64,000 nucleotides of DNA from Micromonospora luteifusca (GTDB taxonomy: Bacteria > Actinomycetota > Actinomycetes > Mycobacteriales > Micromonosporaceae), in NCBI RefSeq assembly GCF_016907275.1, contig NZ_JAFBBP010000001.1, positions 5,694,001-5,758,000 of the forward strand, written 5' to 3'. Numbering within the stretch: position 1 is the first letter of the stretch; each line of letters starts with the position of its first letter. This document shows positions 48,310 through 57,119 of the stretch, in pieces. Under the pieces are notes generated by a model that was not told the DNA's origin, ran no database searches, and saw only the letters and a list, made by a program, of their open reading frames with translations. The position numbers were made by a program, and so were the translations under genes.

Positions 48310-50196
48310 TCAGTGGCCGGGGGCGTCCATGGCGCGTGCCGCCGCCGCGACGATGGCGTTCACCCCGATCCCGGCCTGGTCCATCAGCTGGGTCGGGGTA
48401 CCGGAGGTGGGCAGGCCCCGTACCGCCAGGTGCTTCACCCGCACCGGCTCGGCGAGGTCGGCCAGGGACTCCAAAACCGCCGACCCCACGCCACCCTCCG
48501 GGTAGTGATCCTCAACCACCAGCAGCCGACCGCCGGTGGCCCGGACGGCGTCGAGCAACCGGTCCCGGTCCAGCGGCTTTACCGAATACAGGTCGATGAC
48601 CCGGGCCTTGATCCCCTCGCGCGCCAACTCGTCGGCGGCGGCGAGGCAGTTGTGCACCGTCACCCCGGCGCCGATCAGCGCGACGTCGTCGTCGTCGCCG
48701 CCGCGGAGCAGTTTGCTGCCGCCGACCGGGAAGGCCTCTTCGTTGTCGTAGAGCACCGGGTACTTGCCTCGGGTGGTGCGCAGGTAGTTGACGCCCTTGC
48801 GGTCGACCATCTGCGCGACGAGGGCCGCGCAGGACACCGCGTCGCTGGGATACAGCACTGTCGACCCCTGCACGGCGCGCATGGCCGCCAGGTCCTCCAG
48901 CCCCATCTGCGAGGGACCGTCCGTCCCGACCTCCACCCCGCAGTGCGACCCGGACAGGGCGATGTCGGCCCGGGAGACGGCGGCCATCCGCACGAAGTCG
49001 TAGGCGCGGGAGAAGAACGCCGCGAAGGTCGCGGCGAAGGGCCGATAGCCGCGTACCTGCAGCCCGACCGCGGCGGCGACCAGTTGCTGTTCGGAGATGA
49101 ACATCTCGAAGAACCGGTCGGGATACGCCTCGGCGAACTTGTCGGCGCGGGTGGAGTCGCTGACCTCACCGTCCAGGGCGACCACGTCCGGCCGCGAGCC
49201 CAGCGCGCGCAGCGCGTCACCGTACGCGTTCCGGGTGGCCACCTTCGCCCCCTTGTCGTACCGCGGCAGCGTGGGCGGCTCGCTGGCGGAGGCACTAGCG
49301 GGCGGGGCGGACTCGGGACGCGGCCCGGTAACGCGGATCTGGCGTACCCCGCCGAGAGCCTTCACGGCCCGCTCGGCCATGTCGGGTTTCAGCGGCTTGC
49401 CGTGCCACCCGGGCTGGTTCTCGACCTCCGGCACCCCCTTGCCCTTGACCGTCCGGGCGAGCACCACGGTCGGACCCGTCGCCTGCCGCGCCCGGCCGAA
49501 CGCCTCGTCGATCGCGGCCAGGTCGTGGCCGTCGATGACGAGCGCCTGGCAGCCGAATGCCTCGACCCGGCGGCGGTAGGTGTCCAGGTCCCATTCCAAC
49601 TCGGTCGGACCCCGCTGCCCGAACCGGTTGATGTCGACGATCGCGGTGAGGTTGCGCAGCCCGTAGTGGCCGGCCTTGTCCAGCGCCTCCCAGATGGAGC
49701 CCTCGGCCATCTCGCTGTCGCCGCACAGCGCCCACACGTGGAATGGCAGGTGGTCGAGGTACCGGCCGGCGAGCGCGATCCCGACCCCGACAGGCAGTCC
49801 CTGACCGAGCGACCCAGTGGCCACGTCGACCCAGGGCAGGGCCGGCGTGGGGTGTCCCTGCAGCCGCGACCCGAACTGGCGGTAGGTTTCGACCAACTCC
49901 TGATCGGTGATCGCGCCCACCGCCTTGAAGACCGCATACAACAGCGGCGAGGCGTGGCCCTTGGAGAAGATCAGGTGGTCGTTGGTCCGACCGCCCGGGT
50001 TCGTCCACTGGTAATGCAGGTGCCGGGAGATCAGCACCGCGAGCAGGTCCGCGGCGGACAGACTCGAGGTCGGATGCCCCGATTCCGCCCTGGTGCTGCA
50101 CCGGATGGCGTCCACTCGCAGCTGGGCGGCGAGCTCACCCAGTCGGGTGAGCTCCTCCGCGGGCAGTGTGCGCTCTGCTTCCATCGTCACCGGCAT
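48310..50196 (-). CDS. Transketolase
   Basis: 628 aa. Moves two-carbon units between sugar phosphates in the pentose phosphate pathway, using thiamine diphosphate. N-terminal TPP domain: SGHPTSSLSAADLLAVL, IFSKGHASPLLYAVF, TGSLGQGLPVGVGIALA and GDSEMAEGSIWEALDKAGHY (about residues 158-177). Pyrimidine domain with FISEQQLVAAAVGLQVRGYR and a C-terminal domain with LLVVEDHYPEGGVGSAVLES. This form resembles the fused archaeal/actinobacterial type rather than the 670-aa TktA. Solitary gene, so probably a second copy with a specialised role. Confidence 0.9.
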   Translation of the reverse strand: MPVTMEAERTLPAEELTRLGELAAQLRVDAIRCSTRAESGHPTSSLSAADLLAVLISRHLHYQWTNPGGRTNDHLIFSKGHASPLLYAVFKAVGAITDQELVETYRQFGSRLQGHPTPALPWVDVATGSLGQGLPVGVGIALAGRYLDHLPFHVWALCGDSEMAEGSIWEALDKAGHYGLRNLTAIVDINRFGQRGPTELEWDLDTYRRRVEAFGCQALVIDGHDLAAIDEAFGRARQATGPTVVLARTVKGKGVPEVENQPGWHGKPLKPDMAERAVKALGGVRQIRVTGPRPESAPPASASASEPPTLPRYDKGAKVATRNAYGDALRALGSRPDVVALDGEVSDSTRADKFAEAYPDRFFEMFISEQQLVAAAVGLQVRGYRPFAATFAAFFSRAYDFVRMAAVSRADIALSGSHCGVEVGTDGPSQMGLEDLAAMRAVQGSTVLYPSDAVSCAALVAQMVDRKGVNYLRTTRGKYPVLYDNEEAFPVGGSKLLRGGDDDDVALIGAGVTVHNCLAAADELAREGIKARVIDLYSVKPLDRDRLLDAVRATGGRLLVVEDHYPEGGVGSAVLESLADLAEPVRVKHLAVRGLPTSGTPTQLMDQAGIGVNAIVAAAARAMDAPGH

Positions 50197-50561
50197 CGCC
50201 TCCGCAGATACCGTAATCAGGAAAGACTCGCATTACCCGGTAACCGCCGATTTGCCAGGGGCAGAGCGGGCCGGTCGGGAGACGACCAGCCAGCCCGCCA
50301 CAGCTGGATACGGCACGGCGGCCAACGCGACGGCCACGCGTTGCCGGCCGCGCCTGGACGCCGCCCTCGCTCCGTGATCCTTGCTTGACACGGAAGCGGT
50401 CGCCGGCGACGAGGGTGGAGGCGCTGAGCAGGCCAATGACGCCGGTCCGGGCCTGTCCTGAACAGTCATTCTCCCTACATCTCTCGTTCGCCTGGCATGT
50501 CTACGTTTCCTTAGCCGAGGGCCCACCCGGGCCAGCGCAGATCAACCGGAAGTTGAGCATC

Positions 50562-50660
50562 ATGAACGCGATTCTCGTCAAGATAGTCGTTGAAATCCTC
50601 GCCGCCGCGGCAGCGGCGCTTATCGCGACACTCGCCCAACGCTGGCTGCGCGCGATCTGA
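50562..50660 (+). CDS. Possible 32-aa hydrophobic peptide
   Basis: ATG at 50,562 with a weak GGAAG upstream. The peptide has a short N terminus, one hydrophobic helix (VEILAAAAAALIATLA) and a basic end QRWLRAI. Size and layout resemble type I toxin or regulatory membrane peptides, but there is no visible antisense RNA and no homologue that I can name. Otherwise 50,197-50,812 holds nothing supported. Confidence 0.4.
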   Translation: MNAILVKIVVEILAAAAAALIATLAQRWLRAI

Positions 50661-50812
50661 CGCTCGAGCGTGAGCGCGGGTCATGCGCGGCGGATTGCAG
50701 CGGCACGGGGGGTAACCAGCCTCACCAGTGACCGGCTCGACGGCTTCGAGCCGCCGGTCGCCCCGGCGCGGGACTTCCGCTGACCCGTCGAAGGGGTCCG
50801 TGGACGACCGGC

Positions 50813-51649
50813 TCAGCCGGCCATGCTCGCGAGCGCGGCACCGGCGCTGCCGAGCAGCCCGACCAGCACGATCCGTCGGAACACCACCGGGTCGATGCGG
50901 TGGAACAGTCGGTTTCCCAGCCACCAGCCCAGCGGCACCGCGGGGAGCGCCACGAGGGAGATCCGCACCACATCGGCGTGTATCTGACCGGCCAGCAGAA
51001 ACCCTGTCAGCCCTATCAGACTGGTGCCCGAGAAGGTCGCCGCCAGGGTGGCCCGGAAGGTGCGCGGGTCGTAGCCGAGCGACTGGAAAGCGGCGACCAG
51101 CGGCGGCCCGTTCGTCCCGGTGGCGGCGGTCAGCACCCCGACGAGGACGCCGATGGCCCCGAGACCGATCCGTCCGGTGCGGATCCGTGCCCTGGACCAG
51201 ACCAGCGCGGCGCAGCCGAGCACCACGACCGCGATCAGCGCGCTCAGCAGCCGCTCCGGCGCGAGCGCGAGCACCAGCAGGCCGGCCGGCAGGCCGAGCA
51301 GGGCGGTGGCGGTGAGTGCGGCTGCGACCCGCCACCGGGCGTGGGCACGTTCCCGGATGGCCGCCGTGACGGTCAGCCCGACGCCGGTCAGCGCCGACAC
51401 CACCACGGCGGCGCGCGGGTCGACGGCGGCGGTCAGCAACGGCACGGTCACCAGCGCGTACCCGAAGCCGCTGACCGCCTGGGCGAAGGCGCCGAGCAGC
51501 ACGATGCCGAATGCGCTGAGCAGGATGACCACCCGCTGAGACTGACGCACCGGACGGCGGGCGGACAACCGGCCGGCCCGGAGATCCCCGACACACGACC
51601 AGCGGTCAGCAATGCTCATGAATCTGCCGTTCAGGTCGGACGGCGGCAT
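50813..51649 (-). CDS. TauE/SafE-family membrane exporter
   Basis: 278 aa from ATG at 51,649 (AGGA seven bases upstream). Later starts at 51,619 or 51,532 would give a product nearer the family's usual N terminus. About eight hydrophobic segments; the conserved TauE features are GAFAQAVSGFGYALVTVPLL (about residues 52-71) and the second-half repeat LVGVLTAATGTNGPPLVAAF. Family members export sulfite, sulfoacetate or similar organosulfur anions; the substrate here is unknown. Confidence 0.85.
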   Translation of the reverse strand: MPPSDLNGRFMSIADRWSCVGDLRAGRLSARRPVRQSQRVVILLSAFGIVLLGAFAQAVSGFGYALVTVPLLTAAVDPRAAVVVSALTGVGLTVTAAIRERAHARWRVAAALTATALLGLPAGLLVLALAPERLLSALIAVVVLGCAALVWSRARIRTGRIGLGAIGVLVGVLTAATGTNGPPLVAAFQSLGYDPRTFRATLAATFSGTSLIGLTGFLLAGQIHADVVRISLVALPAVPLGWWLGNRLFHRIDPVVFRRIVLVGLLGSAGAALASMAG

Positions 51650-51661
51650 CGCCGGGTCCTA

Positions 51662-51847
51662 CTACGCGGGGGAACAGCCGCAGAACTCGAAGAACCAATC
51701 CGTTGCGCAGTACGACGTCGCCTGCTTCCAGGTGACGTCGAACCACTGAACACCCGCCGGCGCGCCGACCCGGTACACCTGGGCGGTCTGGGTAGCCACG
51801 CGAGTATCCAAGGCGGTGCACCGGCCGGGAGACCCCCGCATGTGTAG
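51662..51847 (-). pseudogene. Possible 3' fragment of a secreted-protein gene
   Basis: About 60 codons reading VYRVGAPAGVQWFDVTWKQA and ending with Cys-rich FFEFCGCSPA. No start or upstream domain is in frame; identity unknown. Confidence 0.25.
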
Positions 51848-51893
51848 CGGGGGAGCAGGTCGGGCGGCTGTGGTGGTGCCTGGGGTCAAGGAT

Positions 51894-52220
51894 TCACGGG
51901 TTGACGTCCGTAGAAGCATCGGGATTGCTGTGGGAGGGGCCAGCCCCATCGTCCGGTACAAGGAGAGCGTCGATCTCCAGCCGACCGACGCGTACCGAAC
52001 GGAGCTGCAGGTGTCGTACGGCCGCGCGGCGGACCACCAGGCGCCCGATTGCCATCGCACCGACGGCGACGGAACCCAGGGCCAGTGCGCCGACGGTCAG
52101 GGCGCCGAGACTGACGGCGCCAACCGCCGATCTATCCTCGGCAGCCGCGCCGGTGGCGGCGGCGCCAGCGCGCCGGTGCCAACGCGGGACCGGCGAACCA
52201 CAGCGCCCACATGTCGTCAT
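51894..52220 (-). CDS. Zinc-ribbon plus pentad-repeat (solenoid-like) hypothetical protein
   Basis: 108 aa. N terminus MTTCGRCGSP has a CxxC knuckle. Residues 31-90 fall into twelve consecutive five-residue units with a small or hydrophobic residue in position 1 and V, L or I always in position 3, for example VSLGA LTVGA LALGS and VAVGA MAIGR LVVRR. This is the spacing of pentapeptide-repeat right-handed beta-helices, although the usual A(D/N)Lxx consensus is not followed. Function unknown. Confidence 0.6.
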   Translation of the reverse strand: MTTCGRCGSPVPRWHRRAGAAATGAAAEDRSAVGAVSLGALTVGALALGSVAVGAMAIGRLVVRRAAVRHLQLRSVRVGRLEIDALLVPDDGAGPSHSNPDASTDVNP

Positions 52221-52311
52221 GACCTCATCATGGGCGAAGGCGAGCAGGTCAGTCGGTACTTCTCCGCCGCTGGCGCGGTGGTCGCGCGCACGGTAACCGG
52301 CGGGGTAGATG

Positions 52312-52524
52312 TCAGCGGTAGGCGGTGCCGGTCGGGGTGAAGGTGAACGTGTCCGTAAACGCGCCGTCGTCGTGGCGGATCGCCAGAAGCACCGGCGGGG
52401 ATTCTGGCTGCGGCTGTGTGGCTTTCCAGTCGTAGGTGCTGGCGAAGCAAGCGGTACGCCGATCGGTGGCTGCGGGTGTGTCGGGCGACGGTCGGCCTGC
52501 GGCGTTGACTACAGGGTCGCGCAA
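52312..52524 (-). pseudogene. Possible fragment of a secreted protein
   Basis: Minus-strand frame of 70 codons with a protein-like C-terminal half (FASTYDWKATQPQPESPPVL, then DTFTFTPTGTAYR). No credible start. The rest of 52,221-52,879 has no supported gene. Confidence 0.25.
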
Positions 52525-52882
52525 TAGGGCGCGCGGTGGCTGTCTGCTTTGCGCAGCCGTCGAGAGGGCCGATCCGATTCATGGGGGGCATAAAAAGAGG
52601 CCACGCTCTATTTTGATGTCCATGGATGACTGAGGTGACCCCTGAAGAACATCGATGGGGGCGATGAAGGTGACGCCCTTGAAAAGTAACGATATTCGTG
52701 CCCGCCGCGCTGGTTGTCCTCCACTTCGGACATGACCGCACCGCACCACCTGGTCACGCAGCGCCACGAGCTGTTACTCGGGAGAGGTTCGTTGACAAGC
52801 TGGGAAGCGCCTGAAAGGGTCTCGCGTACAACTAAATTCATCCCACGTTTTTTGGGTCTGACCATTCGGGGAGATCACGGTG

Positions 52883-55813
52883 ATGCGGAAGAAACCTCTT
52901 GCAATGACGCTTGGCATGTCATTGCTCCTGTCCATGGGTGTACCGGCGGACGCGTCCGCGACCAGCGTCGGCGAGGAGCGCTTCCAGCCGAGCGCCACCT
53001 ACGATCTGTCGGTGACCGACGCCGAGCGCGACGCGATCCACGCGGAAGTCGAGGCGTTGGCTGGGCGTGTCAACAGCGCGCGGGCGGGGGACGGCACCTA
53101 CGACCCGCTCAGTCTGATCGGGGCGATGCTGGACGGGTCGAGCTACGACTCCATCTCCCGAGGCGGCACGGCCGCGACGGCGTACCCCTTCCCGGTCAGC
53201 AACACCGAAGCCAACCAGAACGAGTACGACCGCAAGGTCGCCAAGCTCGCCTGGGTGGTCAAGCTGGCCACCGACCTGGGTTTCCCGGTGGTCGTCCAAC
53301 GCCAGCCCGACAAGTACGTGTACGCAGAGATCGGTGACCCGGACGCCCCGGAGATGGTCATGGCGTTGAGCCACCTCGACTCGCCGACGGCTTCCGTTTC
53401 GCCAGCCCAACTGGCGCGCTGGCGGGACGCCGATGGCAACCTGGGCACTCCTGGTGCGTACCACTCGCCCTATGTCCAGGATGGCTGGGTCTACGGGGCG
53501 GGCCTGCAGGACGACAGCGGTCCGACGCTGGCGACGCTGCTCGCGGCCAAGGCGCTGCTCGAGGCGGGGTTGCCCCTCGACCGACGCATCCGCATCGTCA
53601 TGGGAATCTACGAAGACGGCGGTCCCGGCACGCCCTCGACGACGAACACCGCCACCTTCCAGTCCATCCCGTACAACTCGAACCCGAGCTTCTACGACAA
53701 CTGGGCCTACAAGAACCTCAACCGGGAGGAGACCCCGATCGCGGGCTACACCTCCGACTCGCGGTTCCCGGTCATCGTCGGCAACTCCGGATCGGTGACC
53801 CCGTCGGTGTCGATGAGCTTGTCCGCAGACAGCACCAAGGCCTTCCGGCTGACGGATGCCACAGCCGGCGTCACCCAGCGCGAAGGCGACCCGACGCTCA
53901 AGGACATCGCCTACGGCAGCACCACGCAGATCGCCTCGCGGGCCATTTTCACCCTCGACGTGGCGGGGGCCGGCTCCGCCGAGCGCGACCGATTCGTGTC
54001 GGCGATCACCGCTGCCGCGACCACGAAGGGTTGGCTCCCGGCTGCTCCCCGCACCACGCCCAAGGTGCAGACCACGATCACCGGTGACTCGCTCACGCTG
54101 GAGATCAACACCGATGTGGCGATGGAGATGCCGACCCCGCAGTACGGCAAGAATGCCATCGTGTGGGGAATGTTCCTGCTCTCCAAGGGACTCGGCGCGT
54201 TGGGAACCACGGCCGCCGACATGCAATTGAAAAAAGCCGCGGACGGCGTCGCCGACCTGTTCTTCCGCGACGGTGTCGAAGGCGAAGCCTATATCGGCAA
54301 GTACATGGGCATCCCGGCGAGCCTGTTGCGCAACCCGAGCAACGGCACGCCGAACCTGACCTTTGCCCTCATGGGAGGCATCAATTCAGAGACCCCGACG
54401 AGCTTTTACACGGACGCCTCGGGCAGCCTCAGCATGCCGATGTATGTGCGCAGCATGCACGTCACCGCGGCTGACTCCGGCCAGGCAACGGCGGCGGTCA
54501 CTGACGCCTTCCAGGCGAAGGGGTTCACCATCGGCAACCTCGGCTCGCCCGTCGGCGCCGGGTTGTACGTCACTCACGACAACCCGCTGACGGCCCTTCA
54601 GTTCGGGAGCTACCAAGCCTCGATCAACCGCAATCCGGAAGAGTTTGCGGATCCATACTCCCTCAGGGACGTGGTCTATCCGCAGGGCACGACCGGTGGC
54701 ACCCTGGCCAGCAGCTTCCGCAACAAGATGACCGCCTTCGGCGCCGTCATCCCGGGTAACGAGCGCTGGTGGCACACGGCCAACGAGCGGATGAAGGTCG
54801 ACTCGGCAGTGCAGATGACCAAGATGATGGCCGATGGCATGCTGGAGATGGCCCGGTACTCCGGGCCCGCCGGTGCCAAGTTCATGTCGGCAAGCATCCC
54901 GGGGTTGAACGCCGACCGGGCGGACCTCGACCTGCTCGACGTCACGATCGGAACCTACAAGGACGCGTCGGCCGCTGTCGGCACGAGCCAGTTGGGCAGC
55001 CAGGCCCTGCTCGGCGCCACCTCGTTCAACATCCCGATGTGGAACGGACGCGGCAACTCGGCCCCGTCGGCGTCGGCGTTCGCACTGGGGCACGCCCCGG
55101 GAGGGGTCTACTTGCCCCTGACCGACACCGAGTACCTGAACAACACGTACGTGGCGCCGATGCGTCTGGAGTTTAAGGTGGAGCGCCCCGACCACATGTC
55201 GGACGCGGCTTGGGCGAAGTTCGTCGCCGGCGGCTACGGCGACTTCCAGTTCAACATTCTCGTCGGCGACGAGGTTGTGCCGCTGGCCGTTCCTGCGGGG
55301 CAGAGTGCGGACAAGTACTTCTCCTCGCGCATCTCGGCCAACAACCCCGACGCCATCTACCTGTCGGTCAACCTCGCGATCACCGATGCCCCGTACACGG
55401 GGGTGCAGGGCATCCTCGCGGATTCCAAGACGGACCTGTACACGGTCAATCCGACGTACCTGGCCTCGAACCCCGATCCGTTCCCCGGGCGTGGGGCCGT
55501 CGAACAACGGGGCTTCTTCACCTTCGGCGATGGGCAGAAGAACGCGGAGTTCTCTTCACCCGACGCGGTCTACGTGACAGTCGCCAACGCGGTCATCGAT
55601 GCGAAGCCGTCGGCGGTGGTGAAAAAGTTGAAGGGCAACAAGAACGAGTTGACCATCACGGTGAAGCAGACCCACGTCGACGGCAGCGAGTCTCCTGTGA
55701 CGGCCACGTTCACCATCGACAACAACGCTGCTGGCACTTACAGCGTCGGCGACCACAAGGTATACGTCGAAACCAAGGGCAACACCCAGGTGCGGTCGAT
55801 CTCCATCGTGTGA
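52883..55813 (+). CDS. Secreted M20-family (PepV-like) peptidase, unusually long
   Basis: 976 aa from ATG at 52,883 (GTG at 52,880 is possible; GGGGAGA upstream). Signal peptide MRKKPLAMTLGMSLLLSMGV, likely cleaved after ADASA. M20 zinc-site-like segments: MALSHLDSP (about residues 157-165) and VYGAGLQDDSGPTLATLLAA (about 197-216), then IRIVMGIYEDGG. M20 dipeptidases are usually 400-550 aa. Here the catalytic part is enlarged and a C-terminal beta-rich region of about 250 residues follows, ending like an immunoglobulin-like domain (VTATFTIDNNAAGTYSVGD). Probably degrades extracellular peptides. Monocistronic, closed by a terminator. Confidence 0.8.
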   Translation: MRKKPLAMTLGMSLLLSMGVPADASATSVGEERFQPSATYDLSVTDAERDAIHAEVEALAGRVNSARAGDGTYDPLSLIGAMLDGSSYDSISRGGTAATAYPFPVSNTEANQNEYDRKVAKLAWVVKLATDLGFPVVVQRQPDKYVYAEIGDPDAPEMVMALSHLDSPTASVSPAQLARWRDADGNLGTPGAYHSPYVQDGWVYGAGLQDDSGPTLATLLAAKALLEAGLPLDRRIRIVMGIYEDGGPGTPSTTNTATFQSIPYNSNPSFYDNWAYKNLNREETPIAGYTSDSRFPVIVGNSGSVTPSVSMSLSADSTKAFRLTDATAGVTQREGDPTLKDIAYGSTTQIASRAIFTLDVAGAGSAERDRFVSAITAAATTKGWLPAAPRTTPKVQTTITGDSLTLEINTDVAMEMPTPQYGKNAIVWGMFLLSKGLGALGTTAADMQLKKAADGVADLFFRDGVEGEAYIGKYMGIPASLLRNPSNGTPNLTFALMGGINSETPTSFYTDASGSLSMPMYVRSMHVTAADSGQATAAVTDAFQAKGFTIGNLGSPVGAGLYVTHDNPLTALQFGSYQASINRNPEEFADPYSLRDVVYPQGTTGGTLASSFRNKMTAFGAVIPGNERWWHTANERMKVDSAVQMTKMMADGMLEMARYSGPAGAKFMSASIPGLNADRADLDLLDVTIGTYKDASAAVGTSQLGSQALLGATSFNIPMWNGRGNSAPSASAFALGHAPGGVYLPLTDTEYLNNTYVAPMRLEFKVERPDHMSDAAWAKFVAGGYGDFQFNILVGDEVVPLAVPAGQSADKYFSSRISANNPDAIYLSVNLAITDAPYTGVQGILADSKTDLYTVNPTYLASNPDPFPGRGAVEQRGFFTFGDGQKNAEFSSPDAVYVTVANAVIDAKPSAVVKKLKGNKNELTITVKQTHVDGSESPVTATFTIDNNAAGTYSVGDHKVYVETKGNTQVRSISIV

Positions 55814-55832
55814 CGGCTGCGAACCGGACGTC

Positions 55833-55866
55833 CTGCACCGCGCACGCGGGGGCGTGCGCGGTGCAG
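55833..55866 (+). terminator. Terminator after the M20 peptidase gene
   Basis: Perfect 14-bp GC-rich stem ctgcaccgcgcacg / cgtgcgcggtgcag, 6-base loop, 20 bases after the stop. Confidence 0.8.
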
Positions 55867-56011
55867 GGCCCCGGCAAAGTCGTGAGGGTGCCCGGCCTGA
55901 TGTGGTTGGTGTAGACGCGCCGGTGCTGGTGGTAGCAGGGCGGGCATGACCGGTTCAGATGATCATCGAGGTTCCTACGCCTTATGGATCGTCCGAAGTG
56001 GGTCATGCCCG

Positions 56012-56242
56012 CGCTGGCATCATCGCTGATCTCGTCCTTGGCGACAGCGGCCCAGCGGCGGGCGATCGCCGTGGACGGCAGGACGCTACGCGGCTCCCGC
56101 ACCACCACGGCACGTCCTCGCCGCCTGCGACCAGACCACCGGAGTGGTCCTGGCCCGCACCGCCGTGGACGGCAAGACCAACGAAATCACCCGCTTCGCA
56201 CCGCTGCTCGACCAGATCAGCGACCTCCGCGACCACGTTGTG
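56012..56242 (+). pseudogene. ISAs1-type transposase fragment
   Basis: AIAVDGRTLRGSR in one frame, followed in another by DQTTGVVLARTAVDGKTNEI and APLLDQISDL. These are the AVDGKTLRG and A-VD-K-NEI blocks of ISAs1-family transposases. Frameshifted and truncated at both ends. Confidence 0.65.
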
Positions 56243-56344
56243 CCGGTCGAGGGCCGTGCCGGTGGCGGAAGTGAAGACGAGGCGGTCAGCCGAAGACTGG
56301 CCCTGGCGTTCGTAGTGGATGGTGAGCGCGGTGAGGTACCGGGG

Positions 56345-56420
56345 ACGCCGCAGCGGTCGGCGATCTGTTCAAGGATCATGCCGCGGTCCGACAGCAGCGA
56401 CACGAAGCTGTGCCGCGATA
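56345..56420 (-). pseudogene. Short tyrosine-recombinase-like fragment
   Basis: Reads SRHSFVSLLSDRGMILEQIA, like the catalytic RH-x-F-x-SLL-x-D-x-G block of phage-type integrases. Nothing upstream in frame; adjacent sequence appears rearranged. Confidence 0.35.
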
Positions 56421-56492
56421 GCAGACGGGATGGCGATTGGTCCTCGACGTAGTCAAGCCCAGGGCCTCCAGAGCGCGCATCCTTAGCGGGTG

Positions 56493-56804
56493 TCAACTGC
56501 TTGCTCGGCGTAACGCGCCGATGATCCATTTATCTGGAGGCGTCCCATGTAGGCCAGCGTTCGTGACGTAAACACGGCACGTGAGCCCGTAGGCGTCCCG
56601 ACTTGCAGCATCTGGGTCGACGTCCTTCCCGTTGATCCGGATGGTGGGCGAGCCCAGGAACTGTTCTGCCCGGGTTTCCTCCTCCGACTCGATGCGACGT
56701 TGAATGATCGTCTCCTCGATGCCGACAGCCGCCAGCAGTGACCGGAGTCGTGCTTCCAGTCCCTCATGGTTAGGGCAGCCGTCGAAGTACAGGATTTCGA
56801 TCAT
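56493..56804 (-). CDS. Thioredoxin-like DF-family protein
   Basis: 103 aa, thioredoxin-like fold without transmembrane segments. Starts IEILYFDGCPNHEGLEARL, where the FDGCP motif is typical of the DF (seleno)protein family often found with mercury or arsenic resistance genes. FLGSPTIRINGKDVDPDA is the conserved cis-Pro region. Here it stands next to debris, including a YnfA remnant, so any metal operon has been lost. Confidence 0.8.
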   Translation of the reverse strand: MIEILYFDGCPNHEGLEARLRSLLAAVGIEETIIQRRIESEEETRAEQFLGSPTIRINGKDVDPDAASRDAYGLTCRVYVTNAGLHGTPPDKWIIGALRRASS

Positions 56805-56872
56805 TGCCTCACTTTAAGCCTTGTCAGGACGTCTGCCCTACGTCGCTTGTGCATGCGAGCGGGATTCCCGGG

Positions 56873-57042
56873 TCAGCCGCTGCGTGGGGCGTACATGATG
56901 ACGGCGACGCCGACGACGCAGATGGCTGCGCCGATGAGGTCGTAGCGGTCGGGGCGGAACTTGCCGACGAGCATGCCCCAGGCGAGCGAGCCGGCGACGA
57001 AGATTCCGCCGTAGGCGGCGAGCCGCGCGACCAGGCAATGTA
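56873..57042 (-). pseudogene. 3' remnant of a YnfA (UPF0060) membrane-protein gene
   Basis: Minus strand reads [20 protein letters not shown] and [20 protein letters not shown] then IMYAPRSG and stop. This is the C-terminal half of the small YnfA family. The N-terminal half and start are missing. Confidence 0.75.
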
Positions 57043-57119
57043 CGAGGCGAAGCGATCTGGCGCCTTTCTCCAGACCCCGTTTGTGACCGGCCAGGGCAGC
57101 CGTCGTTCGGATGGTTTCT

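Noticed and set aside
48313..50388. Plus-strand open frame of 691 codons opposite transketolase
   Set aside because: Shadow of the transketolase gene; no conserved motifs and no start signal.
52919..54226. Minus-strand 435-codon open frame opposite the M20 peptidase
   Set aside because: Low-complexity shadow frame; the plus strand has signal peptide and catalytic segments.
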